A DNA stretch of 64,000 nucleotides from an uncultured Desulfovibrio sp. GTDB taxonomy: Bacteria > Desulfobacterota > Desulfovibrionia > Desulfovibrionales > Desulfovibrionaceae. Positions 15,896-24,536 of this stretch are shown piece after piece. The notes beneath the pieces are model-generated. The model was given only the letters and a program-made list of their open reading frames with translations, had not been told where the DNA came from and searched no databases. The position numbers were made by a program, and so were the translations under genes. Positions within the stretch are counted from its first letter, which is position 1, and every line of letters starts with the position of its first letter. Location of the stretch: NCBI GenBank assembly GCA_900547595.1, contig URHE01000003.1:1-64000 (forward strand), written 5' to 3'.

Positions 15896-17317
15896 TCACT
15901 CCACTGTCAGCCAGAAGGTGAATGCCAGCAGGCAGAGTGTGGTCACCAGCGTGATGCCGCGCACCCAGCGTGGGGCCAGGCCGCCAGGATGCAGCCTGCC
16001 CTCGGCGATTTCGCGCTGGCGGGTGATGGTGGCGGAATAAAAGACAATGGTGGCAATCACAAATATCAGCGACCAGCGCGTCTGGGTGACATTTGAGCTG
16101 ATCAGTGCGGCCATGCAGAAAATGGCGCCGAAAAAGCCGATAAGCACATGCAGGAAGTACTGGTTGGGCTTGAGAACATTGAACCCCACCACCTTCATGG
16201 AGATGCAGGAGTACAGATAGGGCATGAGCGTGAGGATGACCGCGGTGGAAGCCAGTTTGCCAAACTGCTGGCTGGCCGCCGGCGAAATCGTGAACAACAC
16301 CATGAGGCTCATGAGGACGGCCACAATGAGCAGCCCGGACACAGGCGCGCCCTGCTCATTGGCACGGGAAAAAATCGCACCGAAAAGGCCATCGTCCGCC
16401 GCGGCCTTGGCACTCTGGCTGACAATCATGATCCAGCCGCCAAGGGAGCCGATGCAGCCCAGCGCCGCGCAGCCGGCCACCACATGCCCGGCGGCTTCAC
16501 CCAGCGCCACGCGCACGGCATCGGCAAAGGGCGCGGACGAGGCGAGCAATTCCCGGTTGGGAATCATGCCCATGATAACCGAGGAGCTTAAGATGTAGCA
16601 GCCGCCGGCGAGCAGCACGCCGCTGATGGTGGCAATGGGCACATTGCGGCGCGGATTGCGGACAACGCCGGCGGAAACCGAGGCGCTTTCCACCCCGATG
16701 AAGGCCCAGAGCGTGAGGTTGATGGTATTGGTATAGGCCTGGAACGGGCTTTCGCCGCTCACGTTCCAGGCACTGCAGAACAGCTCGGGGCTGAACCACA
16801 GCCAACCGAATACCGCCACGCCCACGATGGGCAGCAGCTTGATGGAGGTGGCCACGGACTGAACAAAGCCGATAAAGCGCGGACCGAGCATATTGGCATA
16901 GGCCAGGAGCCAGATAACGAAAATTTCGGCTCCGGCCGCGGCATAGGGATGCTCCAGCGCCGGCACGAAATGGGTCAGATAGCCGATGCCGGCCACGCCA
17001 AGTCCCACATTGCCGATGACATTGGCCACCCAATAGACCATGTTCGTCTGGTAGCCCATATAGTCGCCAAAGGCCTTGCGCGCATAGGCATAGGGGCCGC
17101 CAGCCGCCGGATAGATGCTGGCCAGGCTGGAAAAGGTGAGCGCCAGCGCCACAGCGCCCGCCGTGGTGGTCAGCCAGCCCAGGAGGGAAATGCTGCCAAA
17201 GGCTGCCAGATTGGCCGGGAGCATGAAAACTCCGGAACCCATCATGTTGCCGGCCACCATGAAGGTGGCGGCGACAACGCCCATCTTGTTGCCGTGGGAT
17301 GCAGAATCTTCCGCCAT
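15896..17317 (-). CDS. APC-superfamily amino acid/polyamine antiporter (PotE/AdiC-like)
   Basis: A 473-residue, twelve-helix inner-membrane transporter of the basic amino acid/polyamine antiporter group. The N-terminal NKMGVVAATFMVAGNMMGSG closely follows PotE (N-K-M-G-V-V...N-M-M-G-S-G). TLWAFIGVESASVSAGVVRNP and RRNVPIATISGVLL are also family motifs. I use the ATG at 17317, which puts the conserved segment at residues 11-30. A GTG at 17365 is the other possible start, since AAGG lies upstream of it. No amino acid decarboxylase partner lies next to it, so ornithine/putrescine exchange is only a likely guess. It is divergent from umuD. Confidence 0.85.
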   Translation of the reverse strand: MAEDSASHGNKMGVVAATFMVAGNMMGSGVFMLPANLAAFGSISLLGWLTTTAGAVALALTFSSLASIYPAAGGPYAYARKAFGDYMGYQTNMVYWVANVIGNVGLGVAGIGYLTHFVPALEHPYAAAGAEIFVIWLLAYANMLGPRFIGFVQSVATSIKLLPIVGVAVFGWLWFSPELFCSAWNVSGESPFQAYTNTINLTLWAFIGVESASVSAGVVRNPRRNVPIATISGVLLAGGCYILSSSVIMGMIPNRELLASSAPFADAVRVALGEAAGHVVAGCAALGCIGSLGGWIMIVSQSAKAAADDGLFGAIFSRANEQGAPVSGLLIVAVLMSLMVLFTISPAASQQFGKLASTAVILTLMPYLYSCISMKVVGFNVLKPNQYFLHVLIGFFGAIFCMAALISSNVTQTRWSLIFVIATIVFYSATITRQREIAEGRLHPGGLAPRWVRGITLVTTLCLLAFTFWLTVE

Positions 17318-17556
17318 GCGGCTGCTCGCTGTGAAGGATATGCCGGGGATGCGGGATATGGTCACGCATCGCCGCCTTCACAGGCTTTGCGTTTTTCCGT
17401 GCCGCTTGTCAATGCCGCGCCCCTGCCGGACCATGGCCGCGTGCCCCGTGGGGCGTTGTGCCGGTCCCGCGGCATCCGTCTTGACACGGGAGGGGGCAGG
17501 GGGGAGAGTGGGTATTCCGGCGCAGCGCCGGCGGAACAGCGGAAGAGGGATGAGCC

Positions 17557-18000
17557 ATGCAGGAAAAAACAGCGCTCAGCATCATCGGCCATGCCGCGCA
17601 GCTTGCCGCCGCGACGCCGCGCCTGCCGCTCTACCTTTCTCCTGTTCAGGCCGGCTGGCCCTCCGCGGCTGAAGACTATATCGACGAGCAGATCAATCTC
17701 CATGAAATAGCGGTGCGCAATCCCGCGGCCACCTTCTTTTTGCGCGCCTGCGGCGATTCGATGCTGGGGGCGGGCATCCACGACGGCGATCTGCTCGTGG
17801 TGGACAGGTCGGCCGAGGCCGCGCACAACAGGGTAGTCATCGCGGCGCTGGACGGCGAGCTGCTGGTCAAGCGCCTGGTTCGCCGCGGGCACAAGACCTG
17901 TTTGGTTCCGGCCAACCCGGACTATCCGGAAATCGACATCACCAACCGTGAGTATGTCCACATCTGGGGCGTTGTCACCTATGTCCTGCACAAGCTGTGA
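17557..18000 (+). CDS. umuD: UmuD-like SOS mutagenesis protein, S24 peptidase
   Basis: A 147-residue self-cleaving S24/LexA-type protein that activates the UmuC polymerase after cleavage. The cleavage region PVQAGWPSAAEDYIDEQINL closely follows E. coli UmuD, but the scissile pair is Ala32-Gly33 as in LexA, not Cys-Gly. The catalytic Ser68 is in CGDSMLGAGIHDGD and the Lys105 in GELLVKRL. Their spacing from the cleavage site equals that of E. coli UmuD. It overlaps umuC by 20 bases. SOS control is expected, but I could not identify a LexA box in the upstream region. Confidence 0.95.
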   Translation: MQEKTALSIIGHAAQLAAATPRLPLYLSPVQAGWPSAAEDYIDEQINLHEIAVRNPAATFFLRACGDSMLGAGIHDGDLLVVDRSAEAAHNRVVIAALDGELLVKRLVRRGHKTCLVPANPDYPEIDITNREYVHIWGVVTYVLHKL

Positions 18001-19414
18001 ACAGCGCTGGTGCGCTCCTGATGGCTCCCTGGTCGCCCTGGTGGACTGCGACACCTTCTATGCGTCCTGCGAGCGCGTCTGCCGCCCGGACCTGCGGGGG
18101 CGGCCCGTGGTGGTACTGAGCAACAATGACGGCTGCCTTGTGGCCATGAGCCGGGAGGCAAAAGCCCTGGGCCTGCCCATGGGCGAGCCGGAATTCAGGG
18201 TCCGCCATCTGCTCGCGCGGCACAATGTGGCCGTGTTTTCCTCCAATTATGCCCTGTATGGCGACCTTTCGCGCCGCGTCATGCAGACCCTCGCAAGCGT
18301 CGTGCCCCATGTGGAGGTGTATTCCATTGACGAGGCCTTCGTTGTGCTGGACAGCGCGCTCGTGGCCAATGCCGGCGACATTGCGCGTGAAATGCGGCAG
18401 CGTGTGGCCCGCTGGGTGGGGCTGCCGGTATCCGTCGGCATTGCGCCCACCCGCGTTCTGGCCAAGCTGGCCATCAGGGTTGCCAAGACCTATCCGGCCT
18501 ATGGCGGCATCTTTGATCTCAGCCGCTCGCACCATGTCGAAAAACTGCTGGACAGCGTGGGCGTGGGCGATGTGTGGGGCGTGGGCCGCAAGAGCGCGCT
18601 GAAGCTCCGCACACAGGGCATCCACACCGCCCGCCAGCTCCGGGATGCCGACCCGGAAAGCGTCCGGCGGCTGCTCACTGTGCGCGGCCTGAACATTCAC
18701 ATGGAATTGCGCGGTATTCCCGCCATTGGTGAAGACATTCCCGCCACGCATGTGATCATCATTTCCTCGCGTTCTCTCGGGCGCACAGTGCGCGAGCTGG
18801 GGCCGCTGGAGCAGGCCGTTGCCTTCCACGCCGCCAGGGCCGCGGAAAAACTGCGCGGCAAAAGGCTTACGGCCCGCATGGTCAGTGTGCGCCTCCAGAT
18901 GCGGATTGACGCCGAAGACCTCTCCCGGCGGGAGCAAGTGACCGCAACGCGGCTCTCCCGCCCCACTGCCGACAGCGCTGTCATCATCCGCGCCGCCAGG
19001 GAAGGGCTGCACCGGATTTTTCAGACGGATTGCACCTATGCCAAGGTCATGGTCGCGCTCACCGAGCTTTCCGACCCGGCCAGAGAGCAGCACGACATGC
19101 TGGAACAGGCCGCCGGGCTGCCCGCGCGCGATGCCCGGCGCATGCGCCTCATGCGGCTCATGGACAGGATCAACCGGGTGGAGGGTCGGGGCACGCTGAC
19201 CTTTGCCGCACAGGGACCGCCCCATGCGGACTGGCACATGAAGCGCGGCCGTCTCTCGCCCTGCTGGACGACAAATGTGCATGAACTGCTGAACGTGAGC
19301 GGCGTGCCCGGCTCATGGCGGCCACTGCCCGGGGAACAGGCACGTTCCGGAAATGGCGAAAATGGCGGTGGCAGCAATGGCGCTCCCCGCGTGGACGCCG
19401 GGCGGCGTGCGTGA
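17981..19414 (+). CDS. umuC: UmuC, Y-family DNA polymerase V catalytic subunit
   Basis: A translesion DNA polymerase of 477 residues that works with processed UmuD. The catalytic motifs are ALVDCDTFYASCERV (first metal-binding Asp), VVVLSNNDGCLVAMS and VEVYSIDEAFVVLD (the S-I-D-E catalytic pair). The little-finger and C-terminal parts follow (LRGIPAI, SSRSLGRTV). It ends with a UmuC-type tail (MDRINRVEGRGTLTFAAQGP...WHMKRGRLSPCWTT). The ATG at 17981 lies inside the end of umuD, consistent with translational coupling. It is followed 25 bases later by mdtJ, which may share the transcript. Confidence 0.96.
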   Translation: MSCTSCEQRWCAPDGSLVALVDCDTFYASCERVCRPDLRGRPVVVLSNNDGCLVAMSREAKALGLPMGEPEFRVRHLLARHNVAVFSSNYALYGDLSRRVMQTLASVVPHVEVYSIDEAFVVLDSALVANAGDIAREMRQRVARWVGLPVSVGIAPTRVLAKLAIRVAKTYPAYGGIFDLSRSHHVEKLLDSVGVGDVWGVGRKSALKLRTQGIHTARQLRDADPESVRRLLTVRGLNIHMELRGIPAIGEDIPATHVIIISSRSLGRTVRELGPLEQAVAFHAARAAEKLRGKRLTARMVSVRLQMRIDAEDLSRREQVTATRLSRPTADSAVIIRAAREGLHRIFQTDCTYAKVMVALTELSDPAREQHDMLEQAAGLPARDARRMRLMRLMDRINRVEGRGTLTFAAQGPPHADWHMKRGRLSPCWTTNVHELLNVSGVPGSWRPLPGEQARSGNGENGGGSNGAPRVDAGRRA

Positions 19415-19439
19415 GTCCTGCGCCGCAAAAGGAGTTACC

Positions 19440-19985
19440 GTGGAGCCGACCAGACCCTACCACTGGTATTGCCTGCTGGGCGCCATTGTTCTTGAGACCG
19501 GCGGCACGACGCTCATGAAGCTCTCCCAGAGCTGGAGCTTTGCGCATGCCGCGCTGCTCGGCCTTGTCCTCATGTGGTGCGCCATCGCGCTGTCCTACTA
19601 TCTGCTTGCCCAGTCCACCACAGGGTTGCCGGTGGGCGTCGCCTTTGCCTTCTGGGAAGGACTGGGCCTGACCCTCATCACGCTTGCCAGCGTCTTCATT
19701 CTGGATGAAACGCTGAACCTCAAGCGTCTGCTTGGCCTGGTATGCGTTCTGGTGGGCGCGTATCTGGTTCATCAGGGCACGGGGCATGGCAGCACGGGCG
19801 TTGTGCGCCATGCGGGCCGGAGCCATGCCCTTGCGGTGTCCGGAGCTTCCGGAGTATCCACGGGGAACGGCTGCGCCGCCGCATCCGGACATGGCGTCGG
19901 AGGGGAGGGCGCAGACAGGACGTCAGGGAGTACGATACCACCAGACGGCACGGACCCTGCCGCTCCGCGCCCGCGGAGGCCGTAA
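19440..19985 (+). CDS. mdtJ: MdtJ-like small multidrug resistance / spermidine export subunit
   Basis: A four-helix SMR-family inner-membrane protein, one half of the MdtJI heterodimer that exports spermidine in E. coli. The stretches LLGAIVLETGGTTLMKLSQ, TTGLPVGVAFAFWEGLG and VFILDETLNLKRLLGL align with MdtJ. The GTG at 19440 has an AAAGGAG site. The protein is 181 residues against about 120 for E. coli MdtJ. The additional 60 residues are a Gly/Ser/His/Pro-rich tail without hydrophobic segments. The stop codon overlaps the mdtI start (TAATG). It sits 25 bases after umuC. The substrate is inferred from the family. Confidence 0.88.
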   Translation: MEPTRPYHWYCLLGAIVLETGGTTLMKLSQSWSFAHAALLGLVLMWCAIALSYYLLAQSTTGLPVGVAFAFWEGLGLTLITLASVFILDETLNLKRLLGLVCVLVGAYLVHQGTGHGSTGVVRHAGRSHALAVSGASGVSTGNGCAAASGHGVGGEGADRTSGSTIPPDGTDPAAPRPRRP

Positions 19986-20323
19986 TGGAAACCCTGAGCG
20001 CATTTTTCAGTGTTTCCACGCTGTTTGTCCTTCTGGCGGCGCTGCTGGACATCCTGGCCAACCTGCTGCTGGCGCGTTCCGGCGGCTTTCGCCGCAAGTT
20101 CATCGGCCTGCTCGCCCTGACAGCCGTGGGCGCGGCGTTTTACTGCCTCTCGCTGGCGGTGCGCCATATGGACCTGGCCGTCGCCTACGCCCTTTGGGGC
20201 AGCTTCGGCATTCTCGGCACATCCCTGGGCGGCTGGGTTTTTTTTCGCCAACGACTCAGGCCCGTGGCCTTTGTCGGCATGGCCGTCCTGATTGCCGGCA
20301 TGCTGCTGCTGCGGCTGGGATGA
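19985..20323 (+). CDS. mdtI: MdtI-like small multidrug resistance / spermidine export subunit
   Basis: A 112-residue, four-helix SMR protein, the likely partner of MdtJ. The segments GGFRRKFIGLLALTAVGAAF, DLAVAYALWGSFGILGT and GWVFFRQRLRP follow E. coli MdtI closely. The start overlaps the mdtJ stop by one base, which fits one-to-one coupled translation. A membrane-embedded Asp in the first helix (LLDILANLLL) replaces the conserved Glu at the proton/substrate site. The ogt gene follows after 125 bases. Confidence 0.9.
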   Translation: METLSAFFSVSTLFVLLAALLDILANLLLARSGGFRRKFIGLLALTAVGAAFYCLSLAVRHMDLAVAYALWGSFGILGTSLGGWVFFRQRLRPVAFVGMAVLIAGMLLLRLG

Positions 20324-20448
20324 ACCGGTTGCGCCGCGCATCAGCGAACCGGGCGGGAACGCCCGGATGGCACTGATCCGGCAGCCGGCCGCGTGCCAGA
20401 ATCCGGGCCGGGGATACGGCAACACAGCAAAACGCACACGGAGATGAC

Positions 20449-21033
20449 ATGTTTCATCTATGTCGTCAGCCCTCCCCTCTGGGCGCACTGACCCTGGTCA
20501 GCTCTGCCGGCGCTCTCGTGGGCTTGTGGCTGGAAGGCCAGAAAGGTCCGGCGGACATACTTCGGGAAGAACTTGAAGAAAATCCGGATGTCCCGGTCCT
20601 GGCAGTGGCCAGAAAATGGCTGAACGCCTACTTTGCGGGCGAAAGGCCAGCCATGGCCGACATTCCGCTTGCGCCAGCGGGCAGTCCATTCCGGCAGGCG
20701 GTCTGGAAACGGCTGCTGGCCATCCCATACGGAGAGTGCGTCACCTATGGTCAGATTGCCCGCGAGCTGGCAGCAGAACTGCACAAGGAGCGCATGGCCA
20801 GCCAGGCCGTTGGCGGCGCTGTGGGCCATAACCCCATTTCCATCATCATTCCCTGCCACCGCGTTGTCGGCTCCAATGGCAGCCTGACAGGCTATGCGGG
20901 CGGCATTGACAAAAAAATCCGGCTGCTGGAGCTGGAAGGCGTGGACATGCACCGTTTTTTTGTTCCCGGCACGCGCGGGGCACAACGCAAGGCCACGCCG
21001 GGACCGGGCATGCGCCAAATGGCTATGCCCTGA
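20449..21033 (+). CDS. ogt: Methylated-DNA--protein-cysteine methyltransferase
   Basis: A suicide DNA repair protein of 194 residues that takes alkyl groups from O6-alkylguanine onto its own cysteine. The C-terminal domain has PFRQAVWKRLLAIPYGECVTYGQIA with the DNA-binding helix and then the active site IPCHRVVGSNGSLTGYAGG (nucleophile in PCHR). It is the last gene of the plus-strand umuDC-mdtJI stretch. The last 25 residues after the domain are basic and not conserved. A truncated second copy of the N-terminal domain lies at 37242-37394 on the other side of the NRPS operon. Confidence 0.94.
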   Translation: MFHLCRQPSPLGALTLVSSAGALVGLWLEGQKGPADILREELEENPDVPVLAVARKWLNAYFAGERPAMADIPLAPAGSPFRQAVWKRLLAIPYGECVTYGQIARELAAELHKERMASQAVGGAVGHNPISIIIPCHRVVGSNGSLTGYAGGIDKKIRLLELEGVDMHRFFVPGTRGAQRKATPGPGMRQMAMP

Positions 21034-21337
21034 TTTGCCGCCGGACCGCGCCAGCCCCAAAACGCCGCACAGCCCCGCATGTGCGGACAGCGAAGGCGTT
21101 GCGCGGCATCATTGCCGTGTTGCTGGGTCAGGAGCAGGCTGCGCCACTGGCGGGCGCCTTCGGCTGGGGACTGTGCCGCTGATGGACGACTTATCCGGCC
21201 GGCGAATCTTTGCGCAGCCCTTCCATACGAAGCGCGGATTTTCCTGTTCACCAGGAATGCGAGGCAGGGATTCGGAGTTTCTGGTCTGATGTATTTACCC
21301 GGTTCCCGCTTTCTCGGCACGGACGAAACGCCGCCTG
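21034..21337. other. Intergenic stretch at the left edge of the NRPS operon, no gene seen
   Basis: The gap lies between the stops of the convergent ogt and MATE-HATPase genes. Open frames exist on both strands but none resembles a known family. I see no clear hairpin followed by T residues. It is the probable left boundary of the NRPS island. Confidence 0.4.
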
Positions 21338-23095
21338 TCATGCCATTGTTCGTGGCAGGATCACAGTGCTGTTATTGAAGCCCAGGGAGTAGCTGTATGA
21401 AAGCTGGGCGCCAAGGACGCGTATCAGAGGTATTCCGCCAACGGTGGCCGGCCCGTTTTCCGTTTTGTAGTCCAGGGGACTGAAAGGGCGGCCGGCATCG
21501 CGGAAAGAGATGCGCACTTCCTGGTCCGTTACGCGGACAGTTACGTCCATCAGGACGGAATCCGGCGTTTGTCCACCATAACGCACGGCGTTTACAGCCA
21601 TTTCCTCCACAATGATGCCAGCTCTCATGGCCAGCCCCTGAGTGACGCCCTGCTCACGGCAGAAGTCTGTGACCCGGGCAGAAAGGCCCGTCGCTTCTTC
21701 CAGCGTATTACGCAGGGAGACATCCAGGCATTCAGGGGCGGCGTTGCGGGCTGGCAGCATGAGCAGCCCCGAAATCCGGCCGCCTGAACGTGCGGCCTCA
21801 TGGCGCGTGAGGGCAAGCAGCGCCAGGGCAGTAATCATGCCGGTGACACTGAAAGACAGCCAGATACCATCTAGGGCAAGCCAGCGGGAGAACAGCCACG
21901 CGCAGGGGATCAGCACAGCCACATTCTGAATGAATGTGGGAACTACGGCGACGGTCGCTCTCCGCAAGGTCTGCGCATAATAGATCATGAACATTGCGAA
22001 GGCGTCCCAGAGCAGGCTTGGGGCGTAATAGCGCACCGCATGCGCTCCCAGGGGCGCATCCGCGCCGGTGATGCCAAAGAGCAGGAGCAGTTGGCGCGGA
22101 AACAGCATGAGAATGACAATCAGGCAGACGGTACACGACATCAGCACTGTTAATGCCCGCCTGAATATGATTCTCATGCCCGCATAATCGCCTTCACCAT
22201 ACAGCACCCCCATGATGGGCATCATGGTTTGTGATGCGCCGGATATGAACATGGAGGCCAGGGAGAGGCAGGCCAGGCAGACAGAAAATGCAACCATGCC
22301 GCTTTTGCCGGCCACTGAAAGCACCAGCATGTTGAGACAGAAAAATTTGACAAATTGCAAACCAATGGCAAGGCCGCCGGGCAGCCCTGAACGGAGAATG
22401 TCCCAGACGGTTGCGGCCAGCTGACCGCCTTTGAGCGTGAAATGGAGGGTTCTGTGCGGCGACAGCAGATAGTACACAGACAGCAGCAAGCCCACTCCGT
22501 AGCCGGTCACTGTGGCAACGGCCGCGCCCGCAATGCTTCCGCTGTACCGGATGAACAGGACATCGCAGACCAGGTTGACAAGATTGGCGACGACCAGCAT
22601 GGCGGATGCGAGGCCGGCCCTGCCATCCACGCGCACAAAATAGCTCATGCCCGACACCACCAGAAGCAGCGGGGCGCCCCACAGGAGCGGCGTCATGTAG
22701 CGGTGCAAGAGTTCCGCAAGCGTTGTGCCTCCAGCCAGCAGCCCGGCAAGCTCCCTGCCGAGGAAGAGGCCGGCCGACACGCAGCCCATGCCAGCCAGCA
22801 GGAGTGCCAGCATTGAAAGCGTGAATACAGTCCCGGCGAGCGCTGCCTCATGCCTTCCGAGATGCCAGGCCGAAAGAATGGAACCGCCCATGCCCAAAAA
22901 GACGAATATGGTCGCAAAAGCCTGCATCAGGGGCAGCCCCAGATTCACCGCGGCAAGGGCGTCCTGCCCCAGCATGTTGCCCACAATGATGCCATCCACG
23001 ACGATGCTCATGGAGAGGGCCACACTCATCATAATGGTAGGCAAAAAATAGCTGTTGAAACGCCTGAGCAGCAGGATGCCGTTTCTTTCAAACAT
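21338..23095 (-). CDS. MATE-family exporter fused to a C-terminal GHKL ATPase (HATPase_c_2) domain
   Basis: A 585-residue fusion. Residues about 1-440 are a twelve-helix MATE transporter (VDGIIVGNMLGQDALAAVNLG, then ASAMLVVANLVNLVCDVLF). Residues about 455-585 are soluble and carry the N-box GIIVEEMAVNAVRYGG and a G1-like box RISFRDAGRPFSPLDY. They end GGIPLIRVLGAQLSYSY...STVILP, the pattern of SpoIIAB/RsbW-type anti-sigma kinases. The ATG at 23095 follows GACAGGTGG; a TTG 12 codons upstream is less likely. It is the last gene of the operon, 16 bases after the PaaK-like gene. I infer export of the NRPS product and a signalling role for the ATPase domain, possibly acting on the STAS protein encoded first in the operon. 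Confidence 0.9.
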   Translation of the reverse strand: MFERNGILLLRRFNSYFLPTIMMSVALSMSIVVDGIIVGNMLGQDALAAVNLGLPLMQAFATIFVFLGMGGSILSAWHLGRHEAALAGTVFTLSMLALLLAGMGCVSAGLFLGRELAGLLAGGTTLAELLHRYMTPLLWGAPLLLVVSGMSYFVRVDGRAGLASAMLVVANLVNLVCDVLFIRYSGSIAGAAVATVTGYGVGLLLSVYYLLSPHRTLHFTLKGGQLAATVWDILRSGLPGGLAIGLQFVKFFCLNMLVLSVAGKSGMVAFSVCLACLSLASMFISGASQTMMPIMGVLYGEGDYAGMRIIFRRALTVLMSCTVCLIVILMLFPRQLLLLFGITGADAPLGAHAVRYYAPSLLWDAFAMFMIYYAQTLRRATVAVVPTFIQNVAVLIPCAWLFSRWLALDGIWLSFSVTGMITALALLALTRHEAARSGGRISGLLMLPARNAAPECLDVSLRNTLEEATGLSARVTDFCREQGVTQGLAMRAGIIVEEMAVNAVRYGGQTPDSVLMDVTVRVTDQEVRISFRDAGRPFSPLDYKTENGPATVGGIPLIRVLGAQLSYSYSLGFNNSTVILPRTMA

Positions 23096-23111
23096 CAGTG
23101 GATGCCACCTG

Positions 23112-24497
23112 TCAGTCAAAATCCTTGACAAAGACGCGCAATTTCCCGCTGTTACCGCGTCGTGGAGCCTCGGTGGACGCGCGGACGCGCACGTCCTCAG
23201 CGTCGTTTGCTTTCAGAATACGGATCAGTATCTCCGCCAGAGCCGTTGCGACAGCGGCACGTTCCGCGTTCGCCATGGGCTCGCACCGAATTTCAAGCTC
23301 CGTCGGCGACCGCTGGATGAACTGACAGGCGGCGCAGCCCGGCACATGCAGCGCCGCCACCATCATTACCGGCGGCGAGAGAAAGAAGGAGCCGTTCCGG
23401 GCCGGAAATTCAAGCATGTCTTCCTTCCGGCCCTCAATTTCGAGTACGGGGAAAGGGGAACCGCAGGCGCATGGCTCTTTGCGCAGTCTGGCCCTGTCTG
23501 AAACCCGGTAGCGGATCACGGGTTGGACGAGGTTCGCGAGATTGGTCAGCAAAATGCCGTCGCTCAGTCCTTCCTCCACCGGGTTGTTGTCGGCATCCAC
23601 CGGCTCCATGATGATCCAGTCGCTGTTGAGGTGCAGATGATTGGCCTTGCAGAGCATGGCCACTTCTCCCCCTTCCGTGGAGCAGTAATTGTCCATGACA
23701 GGGCACTGAAAGATCTCTTCCAGCATGGCAAGCACATCAGGCGCGAGATATTCCGCCGAACTGCACAGGACCAGCGGCCTGATGGCAAGCCTGCCGGCCT
23801 TTTGCGCCTTTGCAAGTATCTGGAGGATAGAGGGATACGAACCCAGGATTTCGGGCTGAAAGCCATTCAGTTCATCCACAAGTCTGGGGAGGGGGGTCTC
23901 AATGGAACAGAATGCGATGCGGTCTGCCTTGCCGTTCGCTTCATAGGCCTGACGCATCCTCAGGAAGGAAAGGTAGGAGGAATGGCGACCGCCCCCGGCA
24001 GTGATCGCGCAGGCTTTGGGCCATGGGCGCTGGATTGCGGCTATGCCGCCAAGCTTGCCGCCATTCCAGAAACGGCTTTGCAGCAGGGCCGCGTTGATCT
24101 GATTGTGGCGCGCATCCCGGACAATATGCAGGGGCGCCGCCGTGGACCCGGAAGTGCTGAGCACCCTGTACCGATCCAGAAAATCCTGCCCCATGGTTGC
24201 CGGATTGGCGAGAAACTCGCCCAGCTTCCGTGCGGTCACGGTTCTGTCGCACATCCAGTCGTCAAAATGCGCCACGCCTTCGGCGCGTTCCAGAACCGGA
24301 ATATCCCTCAGGCAGGGCTTTTCTGGCAAATCCCTGTATTTTTCAGCGAGAAACGGCGAATTGGCCCTGGCATGGGCAACCAGAAAATGCAACCGCTCTT
24401 CCTGCAGTCGCGCCAGCTCCTCCCTGTTCATGCGTTCGGCCTGGCGGACAAGGTTCATGGCAAGCTCTGGATTCATGGACATGGCTGCATCATGCAT
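23112..24497 (-). CDS. PaaK/CapK-like adenylate-forming protein
   Basis: A 461-residue protein of the phenylacetate-CoA ligase-like branch of the ANL superfamily. The phosphate-binding loop reads VLSTSGSTAAPLHIV, close to the T-S-G-S-T-G-x-P pattern but with Ala-Ala in place of Gly-Lys. Other family stretches are EILGSYPSILQILA, CSSAEYLAPDV, DNYCSTEGGEVA and IRYRVSDRARL. The C-terminal lysine region GNSGKLRVFVKDF is present. The ATG at 24497 has an AAAGGA site; an upstream TTG is weaker. It is encoded between the phosphopantetheinyl transferase and the exporter. It may activate the acyl starter or otherwise modify the product; this is inference from position. Confidence 0.8.
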   Translation of the reverse strand: MHDAAMSMNPELAMNLVRQAERMNREELARLQEERLHFLVAHARANSPFLAEKYRDLPEKPCLRDIPVLERAEGVAHFDDWMCDRTVTARKLGEFLANPATMGQDFLDRYRVLSTSGSTAAPLHIVRDARHNQINAALLQSRFWNGGKLGGIAAIQRPWPKACAITAGGGRHSSYLSFLRMRQAYEANGKADRIAFCSIETPLPRLVDELNGFQPEILGSYPSILQILAKAQKAGRLAIRPLVLCSSAEYLAPDVLAMLEEIFQCPVMDNYCSTEGGEVAMLCKANHLHLNSDWIIMEPVDADNNPVEEGLSDGILLTNLANLVQPVIRYRVSDRARLRKEPCACGSPFPVLEIEGRKEDMLEFPARNGSFFLSPPVMMVAALHVPGCAACQFIQRSPTELEIRCEPMANAERAAVATALAEILIRILKANDAEDVRVRASTEAPRRGNSGKLRVFVKDFD

Positions 24498-24536
24498 AGC
24501 GCATCCTTTTGCTATCGGTTTCAGCAAAACCGTTTT

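Noticed and set aside
15669..16040. Plus-strand frame of 123 codons near the end of the PotE-like gene
   Set aside because: It mostly mirrors the antiporter gene and has an Arg-rich composition without similarity.
17481..17518. TTGACA before umuD as a promoter
   Set aside because: The nearest -10-like sequence is about 26 bases away, too far for a sigma-70 promoter, and no symmetric LexA box was seen.
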